Positions 1 through 11,975 of a DNA stretch of 64,000 nucleotides are shown piece by piece. The notes beneath the pieces are model-generated. The model was not told the origin of the DNA. It worked only from the letters and a program-made list of their open reading frames with translations, and searched no databases. Source of the DNA: Calliopsis andreniformis (lineage: Eukaryota > Arthropoda > Insecta > Hymenoptera > Andrenidae); contig NW_027480464.1 of assembly GCF_051401765.1 (NCBI RefSeq), positions 2,046,001-2,110,000 of the forward strand, in the 5' to 3' direction. Both the position numbers and the translations under genes were made by a program. Within the stretch, counting starts at the first letter, position 1. Every line of letters begins with the position of its first letter.

Positions 1-849
1 TCAATACTCAATATTCAATACTCAATCCTGAATCTTCAATCCTCAAACTTCAATCCTCAATCCTCAATCCTCAATCCTCAATCCTCATTCTTCAATCCTC
101 AATACCCTATCCTCAATCTTCAATCCTCAATCCTCAATCCTCAATTCTCAATCCTCAATCCTCAGTCCTCAGTCCTCAAACCTCAACCCTCAACCCTCAG
201 CCCTCATCCTCAATCCTCAATCCTCAATCCTCAATCCTCAATCTTCAATCCTCAATACTCAACCTTCAATAATCAATCCCCAATCCTCAATCTTCAATTC
301 TCAATCCTCAATCCTCAATCCTCAGCTCTTAATCTTCAATCCTCAATCCTCAATCCTCAATTCTCAATCCTCATTCTTCAATCCACAATACCCAATACAC
401 AGTCTTCAATCCCGAATCCTCAATCCTCAATCCTCATTCTCCAATCCTCAATCCTCAGTCCTCAAACCTCAATTCTGAATCCTCAACCCTGCATCCTCAA
501 TCTTCAGCCCTCAGTCCTCAACAATCAGTTGTCAATCCTCAATCCCCAATAGAATATCCTCAATTCACAGTTCTCAGTACTCAATACTCAGTCTGCCATC
601 TTCAAATCTCTATCCACAAACATCAATTCTCATCACTCAACCCTGAACGCTCAGTCCTCAATGTTCAATCCTCAATCCTCAATTCTCAATCTTCAATACT
701 CAATACTGAACCTTCAATCCTCAATCCTCAATCCTCAATCCTCAATCCTCAATCCTCAATCCTCAATTCTCAATCTTCAATCCTCAATACTCAATCTGCA
801 ATCCTCAATCCTCAATCCCCAATCCTCAATCCTCATTCTTCAATCCTCA

Positions 850-1672
850 ATACCCAATCCTCAATCTTCAATTCTCAATCCTCAACTCTCAATTCTCAAT
901 CCTCAATCCTCAGACCTCAATCATCAATATTCAACCCTCAGTCCTCGTCCTGAATACACAACCATCAATCCTCAACCCTCAATCTTCAATCATCAATATT
1001 CAATATTCAATCCTCAATCCTCAAGCCTCAATCCTCAATCCTCAATCCTCAACCTTGAGTCCTCAATACTCAAGCTTCAATCCTCAATCCTCAATCCTCA
1101 ATTGTCAACCCTCTATCTTCAATCCTCAATACACAATCTTCAATCCTCAATCCTCAATCCTCAATCCTCAATCCTCAATCCTCATTCTTCAATCCTCAAT
1201 ACCCAATCCACAATCTTAAATCCTCAATCCTCAATTCGCAATCGTCAATCCTCAATCCTCAGGCCTCAAGTATCAATACTCAACCCTCAGTCCTCGTCCT
1301 CAATCCACGACCTTCAATCCTCAATCCTCAATCTTCATTCATCAATATGCAACATTCAATCCTCAATCCTCAATCCTCAATCCTCAATCCTCAATGTTCA
1401 ATCCTCAATACCCAATCCTCAGTCTTCAATCCTCAATCCTCAATCCCGAATCCCCAATCCTCAATCCTCAATCCTCAATTCGCAATCCTCAATCCTCAGA
1501 CCTCAAGCAGTAATACCCAACCATCAGTCCTCGTCCTCAATCTACAACACTCAATCCTCAATCGTCAATCTTCAATCATCAATATTCAACCTTCAATCCT
1601 CAATCCTCAATTCCCAATCCTCGATCCTCAATCCTCAATATTCAGTCTTCAATACTCAATCTTCAATCCTCA
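850..1672. repeat. 823-base tandem duplication, copy 1
   Basis: The sequence matches the following unit at a constant offset of 823 bases. Shared markers in order are the TCAACTC unit, the CCTCGTCCTGAATACAC string, the HindIII-containing AACCTTGAGTCC...CAAGCTT string, CAATTGTCAACCCTC, GCAATCGTC, GGCCTCAAGTATC, CATCAATATGCAACATTC and CAAGCAGTAATACCC. The number 823 is not a multiple of 7 because the module contains 6-base units. Ends are approximate, because both lie in common heptamers. Confidence 0.85.
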
Positions 1673-2495
1673 ATACCCAATCCTCAATCTTCAATTCTCA
1701 ATCCTCAACTCTCAATTCTCAATCCTCAATCCTCAGACCTCAATCATCAATATTCAACCCTCAGTCCTCGTCCTGAATACACAACCATCAATCCTCAACC
1801 CTCAATCTTCAATCATCAATATTCAATATTCAATCCTCAATCCTCAAGCCTCAATCCTCAATCCTCAATCCTCAACCTTGAGTCCTCAATACTCAAGCTT
1901 CAATCCTCAATCCTCAATCCTCAATTGTCAACCCTCTATCTTCAATCCTCAATACACAATCTTCAATCCTCAATCCTCAATCCTCAATCCTCAATCCTCA
2001 ATCCTCATTCTTCAATCCTCAATACCCAATCCACAATCTTAAATCCTCAATCCTCAATTCGCAATCGTCAATCCTCAATCCTCAGGCCTCAAGTATCAAT
2101 ACTCAACCCTCAGTCCTCGTCCTCAATCCACGACCTTCAATCCTCAATCCTCAATCTTCATTCATCAATATGCAACATTCAATCCTCAATCCTCAATCCT
2201 CAATCCTCAATCCTCAATGTTCAATCCTCAATACCCAATCCTCAGTCTTCAATCCTCAATCCTCAATCCCGAATCCCCAATCCTCAATCCTCAATCCTCA
2301 ATTCGCAATCCTCAATCCTCAGACCTCAAGCAGTAATACCCAACCATCAGTCCTCGTCCTCAATCTACAACACTCAATCCTCAATCGTCAATCTTCAATC
2401 ATCAATATTCAACCTTCAATCCTCAATCCTCAATTCCCAATCCTCGATCCTCAATCCTCAATATTCAGTCTTCAATACTCAATCTTCAATCCTCA
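1673..2495. repeat. 823-base tandem duplication, copy 2
   Basis: This is the second unit of the 823-base tandem pair, in direct orientation. Every diagnostic variant listed for copy 1 is present in the same order, for example ATATGCAACATTC near 2168 against 1345. I saw no difference between the two copies by eye, so the duplication looks recent or homogenised. Confidence 0.85.
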
Positions 2496-2790
2496 ATACC
2501 CAATCCTCAATCTTCAATTCTCAATCCTCAACTCTCAATTCTCAATCCTCAATCCTCAGACCTCAATCATCAATATTCAACCCTCAGTCCTCGTCCTGAA
2601 TACACAACCCTCAATCCTCAACACTCAATCTTCAATCATCAATATTCAATCTTCAATCCTCAATCCACAATCCTCAATCCTCAATCCTCAATCCTCAACC
2701 TTGAGTCCTCAATACTCAAGCTTCAATCCTCAAACCTCAATCCTCAATTGTCAATCCTCAATCTTCAATCCTCAATACACAATCTGCAAT
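2496..2790. repeat. 823-base family, partial and diverged copy 3
   Basis: The module starts again as in copies 1 and 2 (TCAACTC unit, CCTCGTCCTGAATACAC, the CAAGCTT string near 2717). It carries substitutions such as ACAACCCTC for ACAACCATC and CAACACTC for CAACCCTC, and an extra run of heptamers. It then loses similarity after the CAATTGTC motif and the ACACAATC unit near 2780. This form, rather than copies 1 and 2, resembles the versions near 36.7, 46.0, 50.4 and 62.3 kb. Confidence 0.7.
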
Positions 2791-4079
2791 CCTCAATCCC
2801 CAATCCTCAATCCTCAATCCTCAATCCTCAATCCTCAATTCTCAATCCTCAATCCTCAATCCTCAGACCTCAAACATCAATACTCAACCGTCAGTCCTCG
2901 TCCTCAATCCACAACCCTCAATCCTCGATCCTCAATCTTCAATCATCAATATTCAATCTTCAATCCTCAATCCTGAATACTCAATCCTCAATCCTCAATG
3001 TTCTATCCTCAATACGCAATCCTCAACCTTCAGTCCTCAATCCTCAATCCTCAACCGTCAATCCTTAATACTCAATCCTCAGTCCTCAAACCTCAATCCT
3101 GAATCCACAATCCTGAACCCTCAATCTTCAGCCCTCAGACCTCAACAATCAGTTGTGAATCCTCCATCCTCAATAGAATATCCTCAATTCACAGGTTTCA
3201 ATACTCAATACTCAGCCTGCGATCTTCAAATCTCTATCCACAAACATCAATTCTCATCACTCAACCCTGAACGCTCAGTCCTCAATGTTCAATCCTCAAT
3301 CCTCAATTCTCAATCTTCAATCCTCAATACTGATCCTTCAATCCTCAATCCTCAATCTTCAATATTCAATCGTCATTCCTCAGTCCTCAGACCTCGAACC
3401 TCAATCCTCGTTCCTCAAACCTCAATCCTCAAACCTCAGTCCTCATACTCAATTCTCAATTCTCAATCCACAATCCTCAATCCTCAATCTTCAATCCTCA
3501 ATGCTCAATCCTCAATCCTCAATCCTCAGTCCTCAATCCTCAATCCTCAACCCTCAAACCTCAATCCTCAACCGTCAGTCCTCGTCCTCAATCGTCAACA
3601 CTCAATCCTCAATCCTCAATCTTCAATCCTCAATACTCAATATTCAATACTCAATCCTGAATCTTCAATCCTCAAACTTCAATCCTCAATCCTCAATCCT
3701 CAATCCTCAATCCTCATTCTTCAATCCTCAATACCCTATCCTCAATCTTCAATCCTCAATCCTCAATCCTCAATTCTCAATCCTCAATCCTCAGTCCTCG
3801 GTCCTCAAACCTCAACCCTCAACCCTCAGCCCTCATCCTCAATCCTCAATCCTCAATCCTCAATCCTCAATCTTCAATCCTCAATACTCAACCTTCAATA
3901 ATCAATCCCCAATCCTCAATCTTCAATTCTCAATCCTCAATCCTCAATCCTCAGCTCTTAATCTTCAATCCTCAATCCTCAATCCTCAATTCTCAATCCT
4001 CATTCTTCAATCCTCAATACTCAATCTGCAATCCTCAATCCTCAATCCCCAATCCTCAATCCTCATTCTTCAATCCTCA

Positions 4080-4900
4080 ATACCCAATCCTCAATCTTCA
4101 ATTCTCAATCCTCAACTCTCAATTCTCAATCCTCAATCCTCAGACCTCAATCATCAATATTCAACCCTCAGTCCTCGTCCTGAATACACAACCCTCAATC
4201 CTCAACCCTCAATCTTCAATCATCAATATTCAATATTCAATCCTCAATCCTCAAGCCTCAATCCTCAATCCTCAATCCTCAACCTTGAGTCCTCAATACT
4301 CAAGCTTCAATCCTCAATCCTCAATCCTCAATTGTCAACCCTCTATCTTCAATCCTCAATACACAATCTTCAATCCTCAATCCTCAATCCTCAATCCTGA
4401 ATCCTCAATCCTCATTCTTCAATCCTCAATACCCAATCCACAATCTTAAATCCTCAATCCTCAATTCGCAATCGTCAATCCTCAATCCTCAGGCCTCAAG
4501 TATCAATACTCAACCCTCAGTCCTCGTCCTCAATCCACGACCTTCAATCCTCAATCCTCAATCTTCATTCATCAATATGCAACATTCAATCCTCAATCCT
4601 CAATCCTCAATCCTCAATCCTCAATGTTCGATCCTCAATACCCAATCCTCAGTCTTCAATCCTCAATCCTCAATCCCGAATCCCCAATCCTCAATCCTCA
4701 ATCCTCAATTCGCAATCCTCAATCCTCAGACCTCAAGCAGTAATACCCAACCATCAGTCCTCGTCCTCAATCTACAACACTCAATCCTCAATCGTCAATC
4801 TTCAATCATCAATATTCAACCTTCAATCCTCAATCCTCAATTCCCAATCCTCGATCCTCAATCCTCAATATTCAGTCTTCAATACTCAATCTTCAATCCT
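4080..4900. repeat. 823-base family, detached copy 4
   Basis: This copy matches 850-1670 at offset 3230, including GCAATCGTC, ATATGCAACATTC near 4575 and CAAGCAGTAATACCC near 4735. Differences include GTTCGATCC near 4629 where the other copies have GTTCAATCC, and ACAACCCTC near 4188 where they have ACAACCATC. Similarity ends near 4900, where TCAGTCC replaces the ACCCAATCC string. It lies about 1.6 kb from the tandem pair, so it was carried here by a larger duplication or separated by later insertions. Confidence 0.8.
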
Positions 4901-7198
4901 CAGTCCTCAATCCTCAATCCTCAATCCTCAATCCTCAATCCTCAATCTTCAATCCTCAATACTCAATCTTCAACCCTCAACCTTCGATCCTCAAACCTCT
5001 ATTCTCATTCTTCAATCCTCAACAGCCAATCCTCCATCTTCAATCCTCAATCCTCAATCCTCAATTCTCAATCCTCAATCCTCAATCCTCAGACCTCAAA
5101 CATCAATACTCAACCCTCACTCCTCGTCCGCAATCCACAACCCTCAATCCTCAATCCTCAATCTTCAATCATCAATATTCAATCTTCAATCCTCAATCCT
5201 CAATCCTCTATCCTCAATCCTCAATCCTGAATGTTCAATCCTCGATATCCAATCCTCAATATTCAATCCTCAATCCTCAGCCGTCAATCCCAAATCCTCA
5301 ATCCTCAATCCTCAATCCTCAACCCACAATCCTCAGTCCTCAATCCTCAATCACAAATCCTCAATCCTCAATCCTCAATCCTCAACCCACAATCCTCAGT
5401 TCTGATTCCTCAATACCGAATCCTCAATCCTGAGTCCTCAATCCTCTGCCCTCAGTCCTCAACAATCAATTGTCAATCCTCAATCCTCAATAGAATATCT
5501 TCAATTCACAGTTTTCAATACTCAATCCCCATTCTTCAATCTTCAAATCTCAATCCACAAACATCAATTATCATCAATCAACCCTCAACACTCAATCCTC
5601 AGTCTTCAATCCTCAATTCTAAATCCGCAATCTTCAATCCTCAATACTCAACCTTCAATCCTCAACCCTCAATTCTCAATCCTCAATACTCAATCCTCAA
5701 TCGTCAATCCTCAATCCTCAATCTTCAATCCTCAGCCCTCAATCCTCAATCCTCAATCATCAATCCTCAATCCTCAATCCTCAATATACAATCTTCAGTC
5801 CTCAATCCTCAATACGCAATTCTCAATCCACAATCCTCAATATTCAATCCGCGATAGACAATCCTCAATGTTCAATCCTCCATCCTCAATCCTCAGTCCT
5901 CAATCCTCAATCCTCAATCCTCAATCCTCAATCCTCAATCCTCAATCCTCAATCCTCAGTCCCCAAACCTCAATCCTCAATCTTCAATCATCAAAACTCA
6001 ATCTTCAATCCTCGATCCTCAATACTCAATCCTCAGTCCTCAATCCTCAATCGTCAGTCTTCAATCCTCAATACTCAATCTTCAATCCTCAATCCTCAAT
6101 CCTCAATCCTCAATCCTCATTCCTCAATCCTCAATACCCAATCCTCAATCTTCAATCCTCAATCCTCAATCCTCAATTCTCAATCCTCAATCCTCAGTCC
6201 TCATTCCTCAAACCTCAATCCTCAACCCTCAGCCCTCATCCTCAATCCTCAATCCTCAACCCTCAATCCTCAATCTTCAATCCTCAATACTCAATCTTCA
6301 ATCCTCAATCCTCAGTCCTCAAACCTCAATTCGGAATCCTCAAACCTGAATCCTCAATCTTCGGCCCTCAGTCCTCAACAGTCAGTTGTCAATCATCAAT
6401 CCTCAATAGAATATCCTCAATTCACAGTTTTCAATACACAATACTCAATCTGCAATCTTCAAACCTCTATCCACAAACATCAATTCTCATAACTCAACCC
6501 TCAACGCTCAGTCCTCAATGTTCAATCCTCAATCCTCAATCCCCAATCCTCAATCCTCAATCCTCAATCCTCAGTCCTCAATCCTCATTCTTCAGTCCTC
6601 AATACCAAATTTTCAATCTTCAATCCTCAATCCTCAATCCTCAATTCTCAATCCTCAATCCTCAATCCTCAGACCTCAAACATCAATACCCAAACCTCAG
6701 TCCTCGTCCTCAATCCACAAACCTCAATCCTCAATCCTCAGTCCTCAATCCTCAATCCTCAATCTTCAATCCTCAATCCTCAATTCTCAATCCTCAATCC
6801 TCAGTCCTCAGTCCTCAAACCTCAATCATCAACCCTCAGACCTCATCCTCTATCCTCAATCCTCAACCCTCAATCCTCAACCTTCAATCCTCGATACTCA
6901 ATATTCAATACTCAATACTCAGTCCTCAAACCTCAATTCCGAATCCTCAATCCTGAATCCTCAATCTTCGGCCCTCAGTCCTCAACAATCAATTGTCAAT
7001 ACTCAACCCTCAATAGAATATCCTCAATTCACAGTTTTCAACAATCAATCCCCATTCTTCAATCTTCAATCCTCAATCCTCAATCCTCAATCCTCAATCC
7101 CCAATCCTCAATCCTCAATCGTCAGTCCTCAATCCTCAATACTCAATCTCCAATCCTGAATCCTCAATCCTCAATTCTCAATCCGCAATCCTCAATCC

Positions 7199-7246
7199 TC
7201 AGACCTCAAACATCAATACTCAACCCTCAGTCCTCGTCCTCAATCC
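7199..7246. repeat. Register-shifting module with a 6-base unit (representative copy)
   Basis: The order of units is TCAGACC, TCAAACA, TCAATAC, TCAACCC, TCAGTCC, then the 6-base TCGTCC at 7234-7239, then plain heptamers. The same string, with TCGTCC, TCGCCC or TCATCC as the short unit, occurs many times across the window (first at 204-209). Each one moves the heptamer register by one base. This is the main visible reason why the higher-order unit lengths (823, 8002, 9336) are not multiples of 7. Confidence 0.85.
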
Positions 7247-7561
7247 ACAACCCTCAATCCTCAATCCTCAGTCCTCAATCCTCAATCTTCAATCCTCAAT
7301 ACTCAATCTTCAATCCTCAATCCTCAGTCCTCAAACCTCAATTCTGTATCCTCAATCCTCAATTTTCAATCCTCATTCTTCAATCCTCAATACCCAGTAC
7401 TCAATCTTCAATCCTCAATCCTCAATGTTCAATCCTCAATACCCAATCCTCAATCTTCAATCCTCAATCCTCAATCCTCAATCCTCAAACCTCAATCCTC
7501 AGTCCTCAAACCTCAATCCTGAATCCTCAATCCTGCATCCTCAACCTTCAGCCCTGAGTCC

Positions 7562-7701
7562 TCAACGATCAGTTGTCAATCCTCAATCCTCAATAGAATA
7601 TCCTCAATTCACAGTTTTCAATACTCAATACTCAACCTGCAATCTTCAGATCTCTATCCACAAACATCAATTCTCATCGCTCAACCCTCAATACTCAGTC
7701 C
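7562..7701. repeat. Landmark module, canonical subtype (representative copy)
   Basis: This recurrent string looks unlike the heptamer array but divides exactly into 7-base units, including TCAGTTG, TCAATAG, AATATCC, ACAGTTT, GCAATCT, TCTATCC, ACAAACA and TCATCGC. It holds a BglII site in TCAGATCTC and the 9-mer CTATCCACA. Cores (T of TAGAATATC) of this general type lie at 550, 3174, 5491, 6407, 7014, 7594, 8376, 8998, 9780, 11060, 12444, 14066, 14848, 15470, 16252, 17525, 19041, 20446, 22068, 22850, 23472, 24254, 25527, 27043, 28665, 29447, 32825, 33531, 34257, 34691, 35306, 37025, 38783, 42161, 42867, 43593, 44027, 44642, 46361, 47513, 51512, 54943, 59256 and 62921. Units just upstream usually include TGAATCC, which closes forward reading frames. 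Confidence 0.9.
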
Positions 7702-8705
7702 CTAATCCTCAATCTTCAAACCTCAACCCTCAATCCTCAATCCTCAATCATCAATCCTCAATCCTCAATCCTCAATCCTCAATCCTCAACCGTCAATCTT
7801 CAATCCTCAGACCTCAAACATCAACACTCAACCCTCAGTCCTCGCCCTCAATCCACAACCATCAATCCTCAACGCTCAACCATAAATCCTCAATACTCAA
7901 CCCTCAACCTTCAATCCTCAATACTCAATCTTCAATCCTCAATCCTCAATCCTCAATCCTCAATCGTCAATCCTCATTCTTCAATCCTCAATCCTCAATC
8001 CTCAGTCCCCAAACCTCAATCCTCAATCATCAATCATCAAAACTCAATCTTCAATCCTCTATCCTCAATACTCAATCCTCAATCCTCAATCCTCAATCGT
8101 CAGTCTTCAATCCTCAGAACTCAATCTTCAATCCTCAATCCTCAATCCTCAATCTTCAACCCTCATTCCTCAATCCTCAATCCTCAATCCTCAATCCTCA
8201 GCCCTCATCCTCTATCCTCAATCCTCAACCCTCAATCCTCAATCTTCAATACTCGATACTCAACCTTCAATCCTCAATCCTCAGTCCTCAAACCTCAATT
8301 CTGAGTCCTCAGTCCTGAATCCTCAATCTTCGGCCCTCAGTCCTCAACAATCAGTTGTCAATCCTCAATCCTCAATAGAATATCCTCAATCCACAGTTTT
8401 CAATACTCAATTCTCAATCTGCAATCTTCAGATCTCTATCCACAAACATCAATTCTCATCACTCAACCCTCAACACTCAGTCCCTAATCCTCAATCTTCA
8501 AACCTCAACCCTCAATCCTCAATACTCAATCATCAATCCTCAATCCTCAATCCTCAATCCTCAATCCTCAACCGTCAATCTTCAATCCTCAGACCTCAAA
8601 CATCAACACTCAACCCTCAGTCCTCGCCCTCAATCCACAACCCTCAATCCTCAACCCTCAACCATCAATCCTCAATACTCAACCATCAATACTCAATTCT
8701 CAATA

Positions 8706-8800
8706 CTCAATAGCATATCCTGAATTCTCATGGTTCAATACTCAACCCACAATATTCAATATTCAAACCTCAATCCTCAAACATCTATTCTCAACACTCA
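8706..8800. repeat. Landmark module, TAGCATATCC subtype
   Basis: This diverged landmark has TAGCATATCCTGAATTC in place of TAGAATATCCTCAATTC, followed by TCATGGTTC and ACAATATTC. Copies lie at 8711, 15183, 23185, 35026 and 44362, one per large unit. It creates an EcoRI site and an ATG. Its constant position, 287 bases before the next canonical landmark in the left blocks, makes it a good single-per-unit tag. Confidence 0.85.
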
Positions 8801-8863
8801 ATCCCCAACACTCAGTCCTCTCTCTTCAATCCTCCATCCTCTACCCTCAATCCTCAAGCGTCA

Positions 8864-9800
8864 ATCCTCAATCCTCAATCCTCAATCCTCAAACCTCAAT
8901 CCTCAGTCCTCAAACCTCAATCCTGAATCCTCAATCCTGCATCCTCAACCTTCAGCCCTGAGTCCTCAACGATCAGTTGTCAATCCTCAATCCTCAATAG
9001 AATATCCTCAATTCACAGTTTTCAATACTCAATACTCAACCTGCAATCTTCAGATCTCTATCCACAAACATCAATTCTCATCGCTCAACCCTCAATACTC
9101 AGTCCCTAATCCTCAATCTTCAAACCTCAACCCTCAATCCTCAATCCTCAATCATCAATCCTCAATCCTCAATCCTCAATCCTCAATCCTCAACCGTCAA
9201 TCTTCAATCCTCAGACCTCAAACATCAACACTCAACCCTCAGTCCTCGCCCTCAATCCACAACCATCAATCCTCAACGCTCAACCATAAATCCTCAATAC
9301 TCAACCCTCAACCTTCAATCCTCAATACTCAATCTTCAATCCTCAATCCTCAATCCTCAATCCTCAATCGTCAATCCTCATTCTTCAATCCTCAATCCTC
9401 AATCCTCAGTCCCCAAACCTCAATCCTCAATCATCAATCATCAAAACTCAATCTTCAATCCTCTATCCTCAATACTCAATCCTCAATCCTCAATCCTCAA
9501 TCGTCAGTCTTCAATCCTCAGAACTCAATCTTCAATCCTCAATCCTCAATCCTCAATCTTCAACCCTCATTCCTCAATCCTCAATCCTCAATCCTCAATC
9601 CTCAGCCCTCATCCTCTATCCTCAATCCTCAACCCTCAATCCTCAATCTTCAATACTCGATACTCAACCTTCAATCCTCAATCCTCAGTCCTCAAACCTC
9701 AATTCTGAGTCCTCAGTCCTGAATCCTCAATCTTCGGCCCTCAGTCCTCAACAATCAGTTGTCAATCCTCAATCCTCAATAGAATATCCTCAATCCACAG
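8864..9800. repeat. 1404-base tandem duplication, partial copy 2
   Basis: This is the direct repeat of 7460 to about 8396. It starts in plain heptamers after the CAAGCGTC unit and runs through landmark cores 8998 and 9780. Just past 9800 the sequence changes (CAATCAGCAGTC here against CAATCTGCAATC in copy 1), so only about two thirds of the unit is present. Confidence 0.8.
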
Positions 9801-11975
9801 TTTTCAATACTCAATACTCAATCAGCAGTCTTCAAACCTCTATCCACAAACATCAATTCTCATCACTCAACCCTCAACACTCAGTCCTCAATGTTCAAGC
9901 CTCAATCCTCAATCCTCAATCCTCATTCGTCAATCTTCAATCCTCAATACTCAATCTTCGATCCTCAATCCTCAATCCTCAAAACTCAATCCTCAATCCT
10001 CATTCGTGAATCTTCAATCCTCAATACTCAATCTTCGATCCTCAATCCTCAATCCTCAATACTCAATCCTCAATCCTCAATTTTCTATACTCATTCTTCA
10101 CTCCTCAATACCCAATACTCAATCTTCAATCTTCAATCCTCAATCCTCAATCCTCAATCCTCATTCTTCAATCCTCAATACCCAATCCTCAATCTTCAAT
10201 CCTCAATCCTCAATCCTCAATCCTCAATCCTCAATCCTCAATTTTCAATCCTCATTCTTCAATCCTCAATACCCAATACCCAATCTTCAATCTTCAATCC
10301 TCAATCCTCAATCCTCAATTCTCAATCCTCTATCCCCAGTCCTCAGTCCTCAAACCTCAATCCTCAACCCTCAGCCCTCATTGTCAATCCTCAATCTTCA
10401 ATCCTCAATCCTCAATCTTCAATCCTCAATACTCAATCTTCAATCCTCAATCCTCAATCCGCAATCCTCAATCTTCAATCCTCAATCCTCAATCCTCAAT
10501 CCTCAGTCCTCAATCTTCAATCCTCAATACTCAATCTTCAATCATCAATCCTCAATCCTCAATCCTCAATCCTCAATCCTCAATCCTCATTCTTCAATCC
10601 TCAATACCCAATCCTCAATCCTCAATCCTCAATCTTCAATCCTCAATCCTCATTCCTCAATACTTAATCTTCAATCCTCAATCCTCAATTCTCAATCCTC
10701 AATCCCCAATCCTCAATCCTCAATCGTCAATCCTCAATCCTCAATACTCAATTGTCAGTCTTCAATCCTCAATACTTAATCTTCAATCCTCAATCCTCAA
10801 TCCTCAATCCTCAATCCTCATTCTTCAATCCTCAATACCCAATCCTCAATCTTCAATCCTCAATCCTCAATCCTCAATCCTCAATAGTCAATCTTCAATC
10901 CTCAACCCTCAATCCTCAATCCTCAGTCTTCAATCCTCAATACTCAATCTTCAATCCTCAATCCTCAGTCCTCAAACCTCAGTTCTGAATCCTTAACCCT
11001 GAATCCTTAATCCTCGGCCCTCAGTCCTCAACAATCAGTCGTCTATCCTCAATAATCAATAGAATATCCACAATTCACAGTTTTCAATACTCAATACTCA
11101 ATCTGCAGTCTTCAAACCTCTATCCACAAACGTCAATTCTCATCACTCAACCCTCAACACTCAGTCCTCAATGTTCAATCCTCAATCCTCAATCCTCAAT
11201 CCTCAATCGTCAATCTTCAATCCTCAATACTCAATCTTCAATCCTCAATCCTCAATCCTCAATCCTCAATCCTCAATCCTCATTCTTCAATCCTCAATAC
11301 CCAATCCTCAATCTTCAATCCTCAATCCTCAATCCACAATTCTCAATCTTCAATCCTCAATCCTCAATCCTCATTCATCAATCCTCAATACCCAATCCTC
11401 AATCCTCAATCGTCGGTCTTCAATCCTCAATACTCAATCTTCAATCCTCAATCCTCAATCCTCAATCCTCAATCCTCAATCCTCAATCTTCAATCCTCAG
11501 TACTCAATCTGCAATCCTCAATCCTCAATCCTCAATCCTCAATCCTCATTCTTCAATCCTCAATACCGAATCCTCAATCTTCAATCCTCAATCCTCAATC
11601 CTCAATCCTCATCCCTCAATCCTCAATGTTCAAACTTCAATCCTCAGTCCCAAATCCTCAATCTTCACTCCTCAATACTCAACCCTCAATCTTCAATCCT
11701 CAATACTCAATCTTCAATCCTCAATCATCAATCCTCAATCCTCAATCCTCAATCCTCATTCTTCAATCCTCAATACTCAATCCTCAATCGTCAATCCTCA
11801 ATCCTCAATCCTCATTCTTCAATCCTCAATACCCAATCCTCAATCCTCAATCTTTAATCCTCAATCCTCAATCCTCAATTCTAAATCCTCAATCCTCAGT
11901 CCTCAGTCCTCAAACCTCAATCCTCAACCCTCATCCCTCATCCTCGATCCTCAATCTTCAATCCTCAATACTGAA

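Larger units (their letters stand above)
1..7160. repeat. Block A: mixed higher-order region at the left edge
   Basis: This block holds five widely spaced landmark copies (cores at 550, 3174, 5491, 6407 and 7014) and the 823-base family described separately. Bases 1 to about 380 recur at 3630 to about 4010 (offset 3629). They share the variant CCTATCC and the TAATCTT after a CAGCTCT unit, then diverge. The same opening module recurs near 46915 and 63475. Its copies differ more from each other than the large units further right do, which suggests an older or less recently homogenised part of the array. The right boundary is set where matching to 13.6 kb begins, near 7160, and is approximate. 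Confidence 0.75.
7460..8863. repeat. 1404-base tandem duplication, copy 1
   Basis: Landmark cores at 7594 and 8376 recur at 8998 and 9780, both exactly 1404 bases later. The diagnostic CCTGCATCC and the BglII-containing TTCAGATCTC strings keep the same spacing. This arrangement is repeated in the copies near 13.9-16.2 kb and 21.9-24.2 kb. The copy near 28.5-29.5 kb has only a single version. The duplication therefore predates the large 6.5 and 8 kb duplications, or the later copy lost one unit. Confidence 0.85.
7160..11975. repeat. Block B: first copy of the 6.5 kb module
   Basis: The block matches sequence starting near 13625 at an offset of 6465, changing to 6472 after a one-heptamer difference near 7270 and back to 6465 near 10625. 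At 10625 this copy has three plain heptamers where the downstream copy has two. Near 11440 it lacks about 439 bases that the downstream copy has (roughly 17900-18340). Similarity resumes, then ends near 11770. It contains landmark cores at 7594, 8376, 8711, 8998, 9780 and 11060. The step sizes (7 and 439 bases) show that copies evolve by gain and loss of whole units as well as substitution. Confidence 0.8.

Noticed and set aside
522..534. Hairpin CAAC-AATCA-GTTG in the landmark as a terminator or recombination site
   Set aside because: The stem is only four base pairs with no T tract. Variants (CAGTGG, CATTGG, CAGTTA, CAGTCG) break it in many copies without compensating changes.
550..720. Landmark as an inserted mobile element or a gene remnant
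   Set aside because: It has no terminal inverted repeats or target-site duplication, and it divides exactly into heptamers continuous with the array.
661..1776. Open frame of 371 codons starting at an ATG
   Set aside because: The ATG comes from a TCAATGT heptamer variant and the end from a TGAATAC variant. There is no domain, signal peptide or codon bias beyond the repeat. The same holds for every other open frame in the window.
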